The notes under the pieces were generated by a model. It saw only the letters and a list, made by a program, of their open reading frames with translations, ran no database searches and had not been told where the DNA came from. Below, in pieces: positions 17,188-26,816 of a DNA stretch of 64,000 bases. The stretch is from Cuneatibacter sp. NSJ-177. Lineage in GTDB: Bacteria > Bacillota > Clostridia > Lachnospirales > Lachnospiraceae. The stretch's first letter is position 1; every line of letters begins with the position of its first letter. The stretch is from contig NZ_JALIFO010000006.1 of the NCBI RefSeq assembly GCF_022867805.1, positions 744,001 through 808,000 on the forward strand. The letters are read 5' to 3'. The translations under genes and the position numbers were made by a program.

Positions 17188-18381
17188 TTAATCCGCGTAA
17201 TTATCAAAATAGCCCTGGATTAAAACAATCGGAGTGCCTTTGTCGCCGGAACCGGTGGTCAGATCACAGAGACTTCCCAAAAGGTCGGTCAGGCGGCGCG
17301 GCGTGGTTCCCTGGGTCTCCATCTTTCCCTTCAGGGATTCTTTAGGCTTATGGGCAATATAGTCTGAAATCGCATTGTTCAGAGCATCGCCCGACAAATC
17401 GGCAAAATTATTGTCCGCCAGGTATTTCAGCTTGACTTCATTGGGCGTGCCCTCAAGGCCTCTGGTATAAGCGGGGGAAACGACCGGATCGGCCAGCTCC
17501 CAGATCTTTCCGACGGGATCCTTGAAAGCGCCGTCGCCGTAGACCATCACTTCTACCTGTTTTCCCGTCGCTTCCTTTAGGAGCGACTGCACCTCTGCGA
17601 CGAATCCTTCACAGTCTCTGGGAAATAGTTTTACTTTTTCTTCGGTGGCTTTATTGGATCCCAAAAGACCATAATTGGGATTGAAGCCGCTGGCGCCAAT
17701 GGGGGCGGTCAAAATATCATCTAATCCCAGCACCGTCTGGGCTCCTGCCGCTTTCAGCAGGCGCTTGGTGCGGACGCGGGTGTGGATATCACAGGTCAGG
17801 ACATTTTTCTGGTAGTCCAAAATCGAGCGGCAGTCATTGGCTAAAACGATTTCCACCTCGGTGCCTTCCGCCTGACAGAGCTCCTTGTAGTATTGGACAT
17901 AGTCGACGCCGGTAAAAGGATGGGGATTTTGACCGAATAAATCGCGGTATTTCTGCTCCGAGAGGATATCGGCCCAGGGATTGATCCCCTTTTCATCGAG
18001 CTGATCCAGATTTACCAGATGATTTCCCACCTCATCCGAGGGATAGCTCATCATCAAGGTGATTTTCTTCGCTCCGCGGGCAATTCCACGCAGGCAGATA
18101 GCAAACCGGTTCCGGCTCATGATCGGAAAAATAACTCCGAACTCACCGGTCGGAAATTTCGCTCGGATATCCGCCGCGATATCGTCAACCGTCGCATAAT
18201 TGCCCTGCGCTCTGGCGACCACCGCCTCGGTAATTCCGACAACGTCTTTATCCTGTAAGGAAAAATGCTCGCTTTTCGCCGCCTCCAGCACAGACTGGGC
18301 GACGATTTCCGCCAAATGGTCACCTTCGCGGATAATAGGGGCCCTGACGCCCCGGGAAATAGTTCCTATCATTCTGGACAT
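17188..18381 (-). CDS. Coenzyme F420-0:L-glutamate ligase family protein
   Basis: 397 residues from the ATG at 18381; this start has GGAGG seven bases upstream, while an ATG at 18387 is too close to it. The sequence GVRAPIIREGDH, followed by ARAQGNYATVDDIAADIR and SRNRFAICLRGIARGAKK, is the conserved N-terminus of the long CofE-like proteins common in Firmicutes. True CofE adds glutamate to F420 in archaea and actinobacteria. Most clostridia lack F420, so the real substrate in this branch is unknown. Monocistronic, divergent from polA. Confidence 0.85.
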   Translation of the reverse strand: MSRMIGTISRGVRAPIIREGDHLAEIVAQSVLEAAKSEHFSLQDKDVVGITEAVVARAQGNYATVDDIAADIRAKFPTGEFGVIFPIMSRNRFAICLRGIARGAKKITLMMSYPSDEVGNHLVNLDQLDEKGINPWADILSEQKYRDLFGQNPHPFTGVDYVQYYKELCQAEGTEVEIVLANDCRSILDYQKNVLTCDIHTRVRTKRLLKAAGAQTVLGLDDILTAPIGASGFNPNYGLLGSNKATEEKVKLFPRDCEGFVAEVQSLLKEATGKQVEVMVYGDGAFKDPVGKIWELADPVVSPAYTRGLEGTPNEVKLKYLADNNFADLSGDALNNAISDYIAHKPKESLKGKMETQGTTPRRLTDLLGSLCDLTTGSGDKGTPIVLIQGYFDNYAD

Positions 18382-18499
18382 TTTCATTCCTCCGTTTTTC
18401 AGGAAAGCTGTTCTCTTCCTATCGTACTGAATCTTTCCGTTGATTATTATAATATAAAATGGGAAAGATGTAAAATGCTATTTGAAAAGGAGGCATCCG

Positions 18500-18528
18500 T
18501 TGCCACAAAAAATATTTTATGATATGAT
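18500..18528 (+). promoter_or_regulatory. Promoter of polA
   Basis: TTGCCA and TATGAT are 17 bases apart, leaving a leader of about 50 bases before the polA ATG. Confidence 0.6.
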
Positions 18529-18586
18529 ACACACAATAGGGTTTCCGTGGAACATAGTTTGGAAACCGGAAATAGAGAGGCAGAAC

Positions 18587-21226
18587 ATGGCAGAAAAGAT
18601 TGTATTGGTAGACGGACACAGTATTCTGAACCGGGCGTTTTATGGCGTGCCGGAGCTGAACAATTCCCAGGGCATCCCGACGAATGCAGTGTACGGATTT
18701 TTGAATATTCTATTTAAAATTTTGGAGGATGAACAGCCGCAGTATTTAGCAGTGGCCTTTGACCGGAAAGAACCCACGTTCCGGCATCAGATGTTTGAGG
18801 AATATAAGGGCACGAGAAAGCCCATGCCGGATGCGCTTCATGCGCAGGTTCCCCTGATGAAAGAAATGCTAGCCGCCTGCGGGGTGCCGATTTTGGAGCT
18901 GCCGGGGTACGAGGCCGACGATATTTTAGGAACCATGGCAAAGCGCAGCGAAGAACAAGGGATTGCGGTGACGCTGGTTTCCGGCGACCGCGATCTGCTC
19001 CAGATTGCATCGGATCATATCCTGATCCGGATTCCCAAAACCAAAGGCGGCCAGACCGTGACGGAAAATTATTACGCGGCGGACGTGAAGGAGAAGTACG
19101 GGGTAACGCCGGAAGAATTCATCGACGTCAAGGCCTTGATGGGGGATTCCTCAGACAATATCCCCGGCGTGCCCAGTATCGGGGAAAAGACAGCGACCAA
19201 TTTGATCATGACATTTCACAGCATTGAAAACACGTATGCTCATCTCTCCGAAGTAAAACCGCCGAGGGCTCAGAAAGCTTTGGCTGAGCACTATGATATG
19301 GCCCAGATGAGCAAGACCTTGGCAAAAATATGCGTGACAGCCCCGGTCGAGTTTTCCTTGGAAGACGCCAGGCTTTCCAATCTGTACACCAAAGAGGCTT
19401 ATGAGATGATGAGCCGCCTGGAATTAAAGTCATTGCTGAAACGTTTTGACACCAGTTCCTGGGACCAGGAACAAAAGGAAGAAAAAGAGATCTCTTTAAG
19501 GGAAATTCAAGATTTTGCTGAGGCGGAAGAGTTTTTCAAAGAGATGAAGGCATATCGTTCTTTTAGCGTACAGACGGTAGGAGATCCCGACGGCCTGCTG
19601 GGAGTCGTGTTTGGCCTTCCGGAGGAGCAGGTGGTTTACCTGGAATGCGGCGGCTTTCTGACCGCTTCCTACCTGGCGGACCAGCTGGATCAGCTGGCGG
19701 CAGGCGCGGATCGGGTGGTGGTGCTGAACCTCAAGGAGCTGTTAAAAAAACTGCCGATTTCCGAGCAGCCTTCTTATTTTGACGCCGGCGTGGCCGCTTA
19801 TCTGCTGAACCCGTTAAAGAGCAGCTATGATTATGAGGATTTGGCCAGGGATTATCAAAATCAAACCATCCCCTCCCCGTCCGAACTTTTAGGGAAAACA
19901 CCTCTTTCTCAGACCGATGAAACCGTCTTTCGGACACACGTATCCTATCTGGCTGCGGTGCCGTATTCGGCTGCGCCGGTATTGGCAGAAAAATTGAAAG
20001 AAACCGGGATGGAAGAGCTATTTCTTACCGTGGAAATGCCTTTGATTTTCAGCCTGGACCGGATGGAAAAGGCCGGTGTGCGGGTGGAGAGACAGGCCTT
20101 GAAGGAATACGGCGATCAGTTGGAAGGCCAGATCCTATCGCTGGAAAAAGAAATCTATGAGATGACCGGCCGGACCTTTAACATCAATTCGCCGAAGCAG
20201 CTGGGAGAAATTTTGTTTGGCGAGATGAAGCTTCCGGGCGGAAAAAAGACGAAAACCGGCTACTCCACATCGGCGGATGTGCTGGAAAAATTAAAGCCTC
20301 ATGTCCCGGTGGTAGGGAAGATTCTGGAATATCGGACCTTGACGAAGCTAAAATCCACTTATGCGGACGGCCTCGCTAATTTTATCGGTCCGGACGAGCG
20401 AATCCACGGGACCTTTAATCAGACCATCACGGCAACCGGCCGTATCAGCAGTACGGAGCCAAACTTGCAGAATATACCGATCCGGATGGAACTGGGCAGG
20501 GTCCTCCGGCGTGTTTTTGTGCCGGAGGATGGGATGATCCTGGTCGATGCCGATTATTCCCAGATTGAATTGCGCATCCTTGCGCATATGTCCGGGGATT
20601 CCCGCCTGATTGAGGCATATCGGGAAGAAATGGATATCCACCGGATCACGGCATCTCAGGTGTTCCACATTCCGCTGGACGAAGTAACGCCTCAGCAGCG
20701 GCGGAATGCTAAGGCGGTGAATTTTGGAATCGTCTACGGCATCAGTGCATTCGGGCTTAGTGAAGATCTTAGCATTACCAGGAAAGAAGCGACAGATTAT
20801 ATTCAAAAATACTTTGAGACCTATCCTGGGGTAAAGGTGTTCTTGGACCATATGGTCAAAGAAGGACGGGAGAAGGGGTATGTGACCACATTGTTCGGCC
20901 GGAGACGCCCGATTCCGGAGCTGAAATCCTCCAATTTCAATCAGCGGTCCTTTGGCGAGCGGGTGGCGATGAATTCCCCGATTCAGGGAACGGCGGCAGA
21001 TATCATGAAGATTGCTATGATCCGGGTGGACCGCAGGCTGCGGGAAGAAGGGTTTGCTGCCCGCATCATCCTGCAGGTTCACGATGAATTGTTGGTGGAG
21101 GCGCCTGTGGAAGAAGCCGGGCGGGTCAAAGCCTTGCTGGAAGAAGAGATGAGCGGGGCCGCTTCCTTTGATGTGCCTCTTGCGGTGGAAGTAGGAACCG
21201 GGCCGAATTGGCTGGACGCAAAATAA
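18587..21226 (+). CDS. polA: DNA polymerase I
   Basis: 879 residues from the ATG at 18587 (SD AGAGAGG); an upstream in-frame ATG would add residues not seen in PolA. The N-terminal 5'-3' exonuclease domain (VDGHSILNRAFYG, GDSSDNIPG) is complete. The proofreading domain has lost the usual first exonuclease motif (SFSVQTVGD stands in its place), as in many Firmicutes. Polymerase motifs A (VDADYSQIELR), B (RRNAKAVNFGIVYG) and C (QVHDELL) are intact. It acts in repair and Okazaki-fragment processing. Confidence 0.97.
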   Translation: MAEKIVLVDGHSILNRAFYGVPELNNSQGIPTNAVYGFLNILFKILEDEQPQYLAVAFDRKEPTFRHQMFEEYKGTRKPMPDALHAQVPLMKEMLAACGVPILELPGYEADDILGTMAKRSEEQGIAVTLVSGDRDLLQIASDHILIRIPKTKGGQTVTENYYAADVKEKYGVTPEEFIDVKALMGDSSDNIPGVPSIGEKTATNLIMTFHSIENTYAHLSEVKPPRAQKALAEHYDMAQMSKTLAKICVTAPVEFSLEDARLSNLYTKEAYEMMSRLELKSLLKRFDTSSWDQEQKEEKEISLREIQDFAEAEEFFKEMKAYRSFSVQTVGDPDGLLGVVFGLPEEQVVYLECGGFLTASYLADQLDQLAAGADRVVVLNLKELLKKLPISEQPSYFDAGVAAYLLNPLKSSYDYEDLARDYQNQTIPSPSELLGKTPLSQTDETVFRTHVSYLAAVPYSAAPVLAEKLKETGMEELFLTVEMPLIFSLDRMEKAGVRVERQALKEYGDQLEGQILSLEKEIYEMTGRTFNINSPKQLGEILFGEMKLPGGKKTKTGYSTSADVLEKLKPHVPVVGKILEYRTLTKLKSTYADGLANFIGPDERIHGTFNQTITATGRISSTEPNLQNIPIRMELGRVLRRVFVPEDGMILVDADYSQIELRILAHMSGDSRLIEAYREEMDIHRITASQVFHIPLDEVTPQQRRNAKAVNFGIVYGISAFGLSEDLSITRKEATDYIQKYFETYPGVKVFLDHMVKEGREKGYVTTLFGRRRPIPELKSSNFNQRSFGERVAMNSPIQGTAADIMKIAMIRVDRRLREEGFAARIILQVHDELLVEAPVEEAGRVKALLEEEMSGAASFDVPLAVEVGTGPNWLDAK

Positions 21227-21345
21227 AATTAAAGTGTGACAGGGGCGGTTTGGCCCGGTTCTTTCAGCCTCTGGAAAACGTAAGGGGCGCGACAATCACT
21301 GCTGAAATTCTTTGAGCAAAATCAGAAAGGGAGAACAAGTACGGC

Positions 21346-21933
21346 ATGAGAGTGATCGGGATTACCGGCGGCGTTGGTTCGGGAAAAAGCGCTGTCTTGG
21401 AAGTGCTGAAACAAGATTACGGAGCTTGTGTGATTCAGGCTGACCTGGTGGCCCGGAAGCTGATGGAGCCGGGCGGAGCTTCCTATGAGGCGGTGGTGAA
21501 AGCTTTTGGGCCCGCAATTTTAAATGGGGATGCAGAAATTGACCGGCCGAAGCTGGCGGAAATGATCTTTTCCGACGAGAAAAAGCGCCGGCTGCTGAAC
21601 AGCCTGACCCATCCGCTGGTGGAGGCTGAGCTGCGCCGGCGGGTTTTGGACAATCCGGAGCGTCTGGTGGTGCTGGAGGCCGCTTTGCCCAACGAGGCCG
21701 GATTTCGAACTATGTGCGAATCCGTCTGGTATATTCATGCGCCGGAACCGGTACGGATCGCCCGCCTGCAAAGGGACCGGGGCTATTCGGAGGAAAAGTG
21801 CCGGGAAATAATGAGAAGCCAGTTTTCGGAAACGGAATTCCGAAAAGTCAGCGACGTTGTGATTGAAAATGGCGGGAGTCTTGAGGAAACCAGAGCGCAG
21901 ATTCAAAAGATTATGGATTGCGGGAACGGATAA
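21346..21933 (+). CDS. coaE: Dephospho-CoA kinase
   Basis: 195 residues. The P-loop GGVGSGKS is at 8-15, with IQADLVARKLM and the LID-type segment ARLQRDRGYSEEKCREIMRS. It performs the last step of CoA synthesis. It follows polA by about 120 bases, a frequent neighbour pair in Firmicutes. Confidence 0.96.
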   Translation: MRVIGITGGVGSGKSAVLEVLKQDYGACVIQADLVARKLMEPGGASYEAVVKAFGPAILNGDAEIDRPKLAEMIFSDEKKRRLLNSLTHPLVEAELRRRVLDNPERLVVLEAALPNEAGFRTMCESVWYIHAPEPVRIARLQRDRGYSEEKCREIMRSQFSETEFRKVSDVVIENGGSLEETRAQIQKIMDCGNG

Positions 21934-22004
21934 GTTCTGCTATACTGAATGAGTTATACCGGTGCGGGCATAACCCAATGCAGCGGGGAAAGAAAGGCAG
22001 AACA

Positions 22005-22802
22005 ATGAGACTGGTTAGTTTGGCGAGCGGAAGCAGCGGAAACTGCATTTACATAGGCTCCGACGAGCATCATATTTTAATTGACACCGGAATCGGCAGA
22101 AAACGGGTGGAAGAAGGACTGGCTGCCCTGGAGCTTTCTCCGGCGGATCTGGACGGCGTGCTGATCACCCATGAACACAGTGATCACATCAGCGGTCTGG
22201 GCGTTTTGGCCAGGAAATACGAGATACCGATTTACGGTACGGCAGGTACGCTGGAACGGGTGCGGCAGGTGAAAAGTCTCGGAGCTTTTCCCGGCGACCT
22301 GTTTCATTCGATCCGGCCCGGCGAGGCGTTTTCTTTCGGCGATCTGGACATTCACCCTTTTTCCGTAGACCACGATGCGGCCGACCCTGTGGCATATCGG
22401 GTGGACTGCAAGGAAAAGTCTGTTGCGGTCGTGACGGATCTGGGCGAGTATCATCCGGAGACCGTGGAGTGGCTGGCGGATTTGGACGCCCTCCTGCTGG
22501 AGGCAAATCATGATGTGCGCATGCTGCAGGTGGGGCCCTATCCCTATTATCTGAAACAGCGCGTGATGGGAAAGCAGGGACACTTGTCCAATGAATCGGC
22601 CGGCCGGCTGTTGGCGGAGATCTGGCAGCCCCGATTGGGACATGTACTTCTCGGACATCTCAGCAAAGAAAATAATTATGCGGAACTGGCGTATGAGACC
22701 GTGCGGATGGAACTTGTAATGGGAGACTGCGGCTGCGGGAAAAATGACGTGTGCCTGGCGGTGGCCCCACGTTCCGGACGCTCGGATACGGTTCAAATAT
22801 AG
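22005..22802 (+). CDS. Metallo-beta-lactamase fold hydrolase, YycJ/WalJ type
   Basis: 265 residues from the ATG at 22005 (SD GAAAGG). The metal motif is THEHSDH (His56, His58, Asp60, His61), with SVDHDA and GHLSKENN further on. SLASGSSGNC at the start is the hallmark of YycJ-type proteins, thought to be nucleases linked to replication or repair in Firmicutes. The context after polA and coaE is in keeping with this. Confidence 0.9.
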   Translation: MRLVSLASGSSGNCIYIGSDEHHILIDTGIGRKRVEEGLAALELSPADLDGVLITHEHSDHISGLGVLARKYEIPIYGTAGTLERVRQVKSLGAFPGDLFHSIRPGEAFSFGDLDIHPFSVDHDAADPVAYRVDCKEKSVAVVTDLGEYHPETVEWLADLDALLLEANHDVRMLQVGPYPYYLKQRVMGKQGHLSNESAGRLLAEIWQPRLGHVLLGHLSKENNYAELAYETVRMELVMGDCGCGKNDVCLAVAPRSGRSDTVQI

Positions 22803-22811
22803 GAGGCTTGG

Positions 22812-23084
22812 ATGAAAAAGACAATTATTACGGTAGTAGGAAAAGATACGGTGGGCATTATCGCCAAGGTGTGCACTTACCTGGCGGGGAATCAAGTGAA
22901 TATCCTGGATATTTCCCAGACAATTATTCAGGGGTTTTTCAATATGATGATGATTGTCGACGCCAATGATTCGCCGAAGGCGGTAGGCGAGCTGGCGGAG
23001 GAGCTGGAACAGCTGGGCGAGGGGATCGGTGTGCGGATTCGCTGTCAGAGCGAAGAGATTTTTGAAAAGATGCACCGCATCTAG
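22812..23084 (+). CDS. ACT domain protein, UPF0237
   Basis: 90 residues forming a single ACT domain: [20 protein letters not shown] and a following NMMMIVD strand. ACT domains bind small ligands such as amino acids. It lies 13 bases before the PFL-family gene; the pair is a conserved two-gene unit in Firmicutes, which suggests that it senses a ligand for its partner. Confidence 0.9.
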   Translation: MKKTIITVVGKDTVGIIAKVCTYLAGNQVNILDISQTIIQGFFNMMMIVDANDSPKAVGELAEELEQLGEGIGVRIRCQSEEIFEKMHRI

Positions 23085-23097
23085 GCAGGAGGACAGC

Positions 23098-24462
23098 ATG
23101 ATAAACGTATGGGAAGTCAATGAGACCAATCAGATGATCGAGCAGGAAAAGCTGGACGTCCGCACGATCACGATGGGAATCAGCCTGCTGGATTGCTGTG
23201 ACAGTGACTTAAAGCGGCTGAATGAAAAAATTTACGAAAAAATTACCCGCCTGGCGAAAAATTTGGTGCAGGTCGGGCAGGATATTGAGAGAGAGTATGG
23301 AATTCCGATTGTGAATAAGAGAATTTCCGTTACTCCGATTTCTCTGGTCGGAGGAGCTGCCTGTCATACGCCGGAGGATTTCGTCACGATCGCCGAGACC
23401 CTGGACCGGGCGGCAAAGACGGTTGGGGTGAATTTCCTCGGAGGATATTCGGCGCTTGTCTCAAAAGGAATGACGGCTGCAGACCGGAACCTAATCCTAT
23501 CGATCCCTAAGGCGCTGGCCTCCACCGAGCGGGTATGCAGTTCCGTGAACGTCGGATCCACGAAAACCGGCCTGGACATGGATGCGATTCAGCTGATGGG
23601 CGAGATGATCCTGCAGACGGCGAAAGAGACAGCTGACCAGGATTCCCTTGGCTGTGCCAAGCTGGTGGTGTTCTGTAATGCGCCGGACGACAACCCCTTC
23701 ATGGCAGGCGCTTTCCACGGCGTGACCGAAGGCGATGCCATCATCAATGTCGGCGTCAGCGGCCCCGGCGTGGTGAAGCGTGCTTTGGAGCGGGTGCGGG
23801 GAGAGAATTTCGAAGTGCTCTGCGAAACGGTCAAAAAAACGGCTTTCAAGGTGACACGCGTGGGTCAACTGGTGGCCCAGGAGGCATCCGCGCGTCTCGG
23901 CGTACCTTTTGGCATTCTGGATCTTTCCCTGGCCCCGACTCCTGCTGTCGGCGACAGCGTGGCGGAAATCCTGGAAGAAATGGGACTGGAATCCGTCGGC
24001 GCGCCCGGCACAACGGCTGCGCTGGCATTGCTCAATGATCAGGTAAAAAAGGGCGGCGTGATGGCGTCCTCCTATGTGGGAGGATTGAGCGGCGCATTTA
24101 TTCCGGTCAGCGAAGACCAGGGGATGATCGACGCCGTGAACCGCGGCGCTTTGACCTTGGAAAAATTGGAGGCCATGACTTGTGTCTGCTCCGTGGGGCT
24201 TGACATGATCGCGATTCCCGGAAATACCCCGGCATCGACGATTTCCGGCCTGATTGCCGATGAAGCGGCGATCGGAATGGTGAATCAAAAGACCACGGCT
24301 GTGCGTGTGATTCCTGTGATCGGAAAGGGCGTCGGAGAGGTTGTGGAATTCGGCGGCTTATTGGGCTATGCACCGATCATGCGGGTGAATCCGCATTCTT
24401 GTGAGAAGTTCATCAACCGCGGCGGAAGAATCCCGGCTCCGATTCACAGTTTTAAAAATTAA
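23098..24462 (+). CDS. PFL family protein (UPF0210)
   Basis: 454 residues from the ATG at 23098 (SD GGAGG). The conserved [13 protein letters not shown] opening, a Gly-rich [13 protein letters not shown] and the C-terminal [15 protein letters not shown] identify UPF0210. The fold is related to pyruvate formate-lyase, but the glycyl-radical enzyme features needed for that reaction are not evident. Activity is unknown. It pairs with the upstream ACT-domain gene. Confidence 0.92.
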   Translation: MINVWEVNETNQMIEQEKLDVRTITMGISLLDCCDSDLKRLNEKIYEKITRLAKNLVQVGQDIEREYGIPIVNKRISVTPISLVGGAACHTPEDFVTIAETLDRAAKTVGVNFLGGYSALVSKGMTAADRNLILSIPKALASTERVCSSVNVGSTKTGLDMDAIQLMGEMILQTAKETADQDSLGCAKLVVFCNAPDDNPFMAGAFHGVTEGDAIINVGVSGPGVVKRALERVRGENFEVLCETVKKTAFKVTRVGQLVAQEASARLGVPFGILDLSLAPTPAVGDSVAEILEEMGLESVGAPGTTAALALLNDQVKKGGVMASSYVGGLSGAFIPVSEDQGMIDAVNRGALTLEKLEAMTCVCSVGLDMIAIPGNTPASTISGLIADEAAIGMVNQKTTAVRVIPVIGKGVGEVVEFGGLLGYAPIMRVNPHSCEKFINRGGRIPAPIHSFKN

Positions 24463-24593
24463 AAAACAGCAAGTGAAGTGGTTTTGCTGGCATGCTTTTA
24501 TGAGCGGAGAATGTGAGGGATGCTGCTAGGGTATAAAATCCTTTTCTTTGGTGAAGACTAGATATGAGATTAAAGAAAAGGAGGTAATCATTC

Positions 24594-24908
24594 ATGCCCA
24601 TTTTAGATTGCAGTGTGAATACTTGTGTACACTATGCAGATAACTGCTGCTGCCGGAGAGAGATCCTGGTAGAGGGAACTCATGCCCATTCGGAAAATGA
24701 GACTTGCTGCGGTAACTTCGATGAAAGACGGGAAGGCTGCTGCGAGAACTCCGCAAAAGAAGCATGTATGCAGCTTGCAGTTGGATGTGAAGCCATCAAC
24801 TGTGTGTACAATGAGAATCGGAAATGTAATGCAGAGCATATTGGCATTTCCGGCTCGAATGCAAAAATCGCGGATCAGACCATGTGCGCCAGCTTCCGTG
24901 CGCGCTAA
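24594..24908 (+). CDS. DUF1540 domain protein with two cysteine-rich repeats
   Basis: 104 residues with two DUF1540 units: one around CSVNTCVHYADNCCCRREIL, the other around CEAINCVYNENRKCNAEHI. Each has four spaced cysteines expected to bind a metal. A strong SD (AAAGGAGG) is nine bases before the ATG. These proteins are common in spore-forming clostridia; function unknown. Confidence 0.9.
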   Translation: MPILDCSVNTCVHYADNCCCRREILVEGTHAHSENETCCGNFDERREGCCENSAKEACMQLAVGCEAINCVYNENRKCNAEHIGISGSNAKIADQTMCASFRAR

Positions 24909-24935
24909 ATCACCGATTCACAAACGACAGAAAAA

Positions 24936-24961
24936 AAGCCGCCTTCCCTGGGGAGGCGGCT
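24936..24961. terminator. Hairpin after the DUF1540 gene
   Basis: AGCCGCCT pairs with AGGCGGCT around a short loop. The 5' side is A-rich, so the T-run is on the minus strand; plus-strand termination is less certain. Confidence 0.55.
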
Positions 24962-25092
24962 ACATAAAAATGGATTGAATCGGGACATGATGTTTTGAGT
25001 GAGGAAACGTGTGTTTCAATCAAAACCAGGGGTGTTTGTGCGGACGAGAAAAGTATGGAAAAATGAAAGTTCTGAAAGTCTGTAAAAATTCC

Positions 25093-25121
25093 TTGACAAA
25101 TATCAGGAAGAATGTTATTAT
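25093..25121 (+). promoter_or_regulatory. Promoter of the infC-rpmI-rplT operon
   Basis: TTGACA and TATTAT are 17 bases apart, near consensus. The start of transcription should lie close to 25128, leaving a leader of about 210 bases. Confidence 0.8.
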
Positions 25122-25127
25122 CTTAAT

Positions 25128-25341
25128 GTTGTCAATTTATGAAAAGCAGAGTATCCACTCTCACCTTAGCACTTTTCGTGACTTGGGTTTTTGGGAACTT
25201 ACATGATAAGTGTAGGATTTGGTGGATAGTCTGACTATTCACCTTTTTTTGTGGCAATGACGCGGCTATGCTTGGGCCGCAAATTGATAGGCCACAGCTG
25301 TCAGGCAATCGCAGGAACATTATTTTAGGAGGTATACGGCA
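25128..25341 (+). promoter_or_regulatory. infC-rpmI-rplT leader with attenuator (L20-leader type)
   Basis: The long leader contains a terminator GGTGGATAGT..ACTATTCACC followed by seven T's at 25221-25250. An upstream segment, GAGTATCCACTCTCACC (about 25149-25165), can pair with the left arm of that terminator, forming an antiterminator. This is the layout of the Firmicutes L20 leader, where free ribosomal protein L20 stabilises termination. The assignment rests on position and pairing, not on a covariance search. Confidence 0.75.
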
Positions 25342-25848
25342 ATTAGCGATCTATTGATTAACGGGAAAATCGGTGACAGAGAAATTCGTCTGATCGGAAG
25401 TCAGGGACAACAGGTTGGTGTGATGAATTCCAGAGAGGCTCTCAGAATGGCCAGAGAAGAGGAGTTGGATTTGGTCATGATTGCTCCGACTGCTAATCCA
25501 CCGGTTTGCAAGATTATCGATTATGGGAAATACCGGTATGAGCTGTCCCGCAAGGAGAAAGAAGCCAAAAAGAAGCAAAAGATCATCGAAACCAAGGAAG
25601 TTCGTCTGACTCCCAATATTGATGAGAACGATTTGAACACCAAGGTAAAGGCGGCCAGAAAGTTCCTGGAAAAGGGCGACAAGGTAAAGGTTACTTTGCG
25701 TTTCCGCGGCCGTGAGATGAGCCATATGGGCCAAAGCCGGCACATCCTGGATGATTTTGCGGAAAAAGTGGCGGATATCGCAACTGTCGACAAAACGCCT
25801 AAGGTCGAGGGCAGAAGCCTGGTTATGTTCTTAAGCGAAAAACGCTAG
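25342..25848 (+). CDS. infC: Translation initiation factor IF-3 (AUU start)
   Basis: No ATG lies in a suitable place. AGGAGG (25327-25332) is nine bases before ATT, which begins the expected IF-3 opening [11 protein letters not shown], giving 168 residues. An AUU start is the known self-control of infC: IF-3 itself rejects AUU, so excess IF-3 lowers its own translation. The linker is rich in Lys/Glu and the C-terminal ribosome-binding half ([14 protein letters not shown]) is intact. Confidence 0.95.
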   Translation: MSDLLINGKIGDREIRLIGSQGQQVGVMNSREALRMAREEELDLVMIAPTANPPVCKIIDYGKYRYELSRKEKEAKKKQKIIETKEVRLTPNIDENDLNTKVKAARKFLEKGDKVKVTLRFRGREMSHMGQSRHILDDFAEKVADIATVDKTPKVEGRSLVMFLSEKR

Positions 25849-25876
25849 ACAATACAATCTGAAGGAGGACATAGAG

Positions 25877-26071
25877 ATGCTGAAATTAAAGACGAAAAGA
25901 GCCGCTGCAAAGCGTTTCAAAAAGACCGGTACCGGTCAGCTGAAGAGAATGAAAGCCTATAAGAGCCACATTCTGACGAAGAAGTCCCAGAAGAGAAAGA
26001 GAAATCTTCGGAAAGCAGCCATGACCGATGCGACCAACGCAAAGGTTATGAAGAAGATTCTGCCCTACTAA
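25877..26071 (+). CDS. rpmI: 50S ribosomal protein L35
   Basis: 64 residues, very basic. It has the typical [16 protein letters not shown] opening and ends in KKILPY. SD AAGGAGG. Second gene of the infC operon. Confidence 0.98.
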   Translation: MLKLKTKRAAAKRFKKTGTGQLKRMKAYKSHILTKKSQKRKRNLRKAAMTDATNAKVMKKILPY

Positions 26072-26093
26072 TAGTTGAAAGGAGATTACCGAA

Positions 26094-26450
26094 ATGGCAA
26101 GAGTAAAAGGTGGCTTAGGCGCCAAAAAGAGACATAATCGTGTATTAAAGCTGGCTAAGGGATACCGTGGAGCCCGCTCCAAACAGTATAGAGTTGCAAA
26201 GCAGTCCGTGATGAGAGCCCTGACGAGCTCCTATGCAGGCCGTAAGCAGAGAAAGAGACAGTTCCGCAGCCTGTGGATCGCCCGCATCAACGCAGCAGCC
26301 AGAATGAACGGCCTTTCCTACAGCCGCTTCATGTACGGTCTGAAGCAGGCCGGCGTGGAGATGAACCGCAAGATCCTGGCGGACATGGCTGTCAACGATG
26401 CCGAGGGCTTTGCTAAGCTGGCGGCAATGGCGAAAGAAAAAATTGCGTAA
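26094..26450 (+). CDS. rplT: 50S ribosomal protein L20
   Basis: 118 residues, standard length, opening [20 protein letters not shown]. It nucleates 50S assembly and is the expected repressor acting on the operon leader at 25128-25341. Confidence 0.98.
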   Translation: MARVKGGLGAKKRHNRVLKLAKGYRGARSKQYRVAKQSVMRALTSSYAGRKQRKRQFRSLWIARINAAARMNGLSYSRFMYGLKQAGVEMNRKILADMAVNDAEGFAKLAAMAKEKIA

Positions 26451-26467
26451 TTTTTCCTAAACCAATC

Positions 26468-26496
26468 TTGACAAATACGTCAGATTATGATAAAGT
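26468..26496 (+). promoter_or_regulatory. Promoter of the tRNA-Pro/tRNA-Arg pair
   Basis: TTGACA and TAAAGT are 17 bases apart. A small hairpin (GGGCAT/ATGCCC, 26503-26519) lies between the promoter and tRNA-Pro. Confidence 0.6.
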
Positions 26497-26526
26497 ACAC
26501 AAGGGCATGAGAAATGCCCTGTGTTT

Positions 26527-26600
26527 CGGAGCGTGGCTCAGTTTGGTAGAGCGTCCGGTTAGGGACCGGGAGGTCGCAGGTTCGAATCCTGTCGCCCCGA
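26527..26600 (+). tRNA. tRNA-Pro (anticodon read as AGG)
   Basis: 74 bases. D stem GCTC/GAGC, anticodon stem TCCGG/CCGGG, loop TTAGGGA giving AGG, T arm GCAGG/CCTGT. The Pro identity elements C1-G72, A73, G35 and G36 are present. The acceptor CGGAGCG/CGCCCCG has an A-C mismatch at 4:69. An A34 anticodon for proline is uncommon in bacteria. CCA is not encoded. Confidence 0.88.
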
Positions 26601-26633
26601 TTTTTTCTTTGCTCTTTTGCAGAGAAAAGGTTT

Positions 26634-26707
<74 letters not shown>

Positions 26708-26710
26708 GTG

Positions 26711-26744
26711 AAGCTTCTGGATGTTTGGTCCGGAGGCTTTTTTT
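26711..26744 (+). terminator. Terminator after tRNA-Arg
   Basis: AAGCTTCTGG pairs imperfectly with CCGGAGGCTT, followed by a T-run. Confidence 0.75.
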
Positions 26745-26816
26745 GTGCTTGGGGGAGTGAAGGGGTGTGTAGGGGAGAATAGTTAACAAAATAGTAATAT
26801 TGCTTCGGGCTTATCC

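Noticed and set aside
18482-18586. N-terminal extension of PolA to an upstream ATG
   Set aside because: The extension contains the promoter -10 region and precedes the conserved PolA start, which has its own SD.
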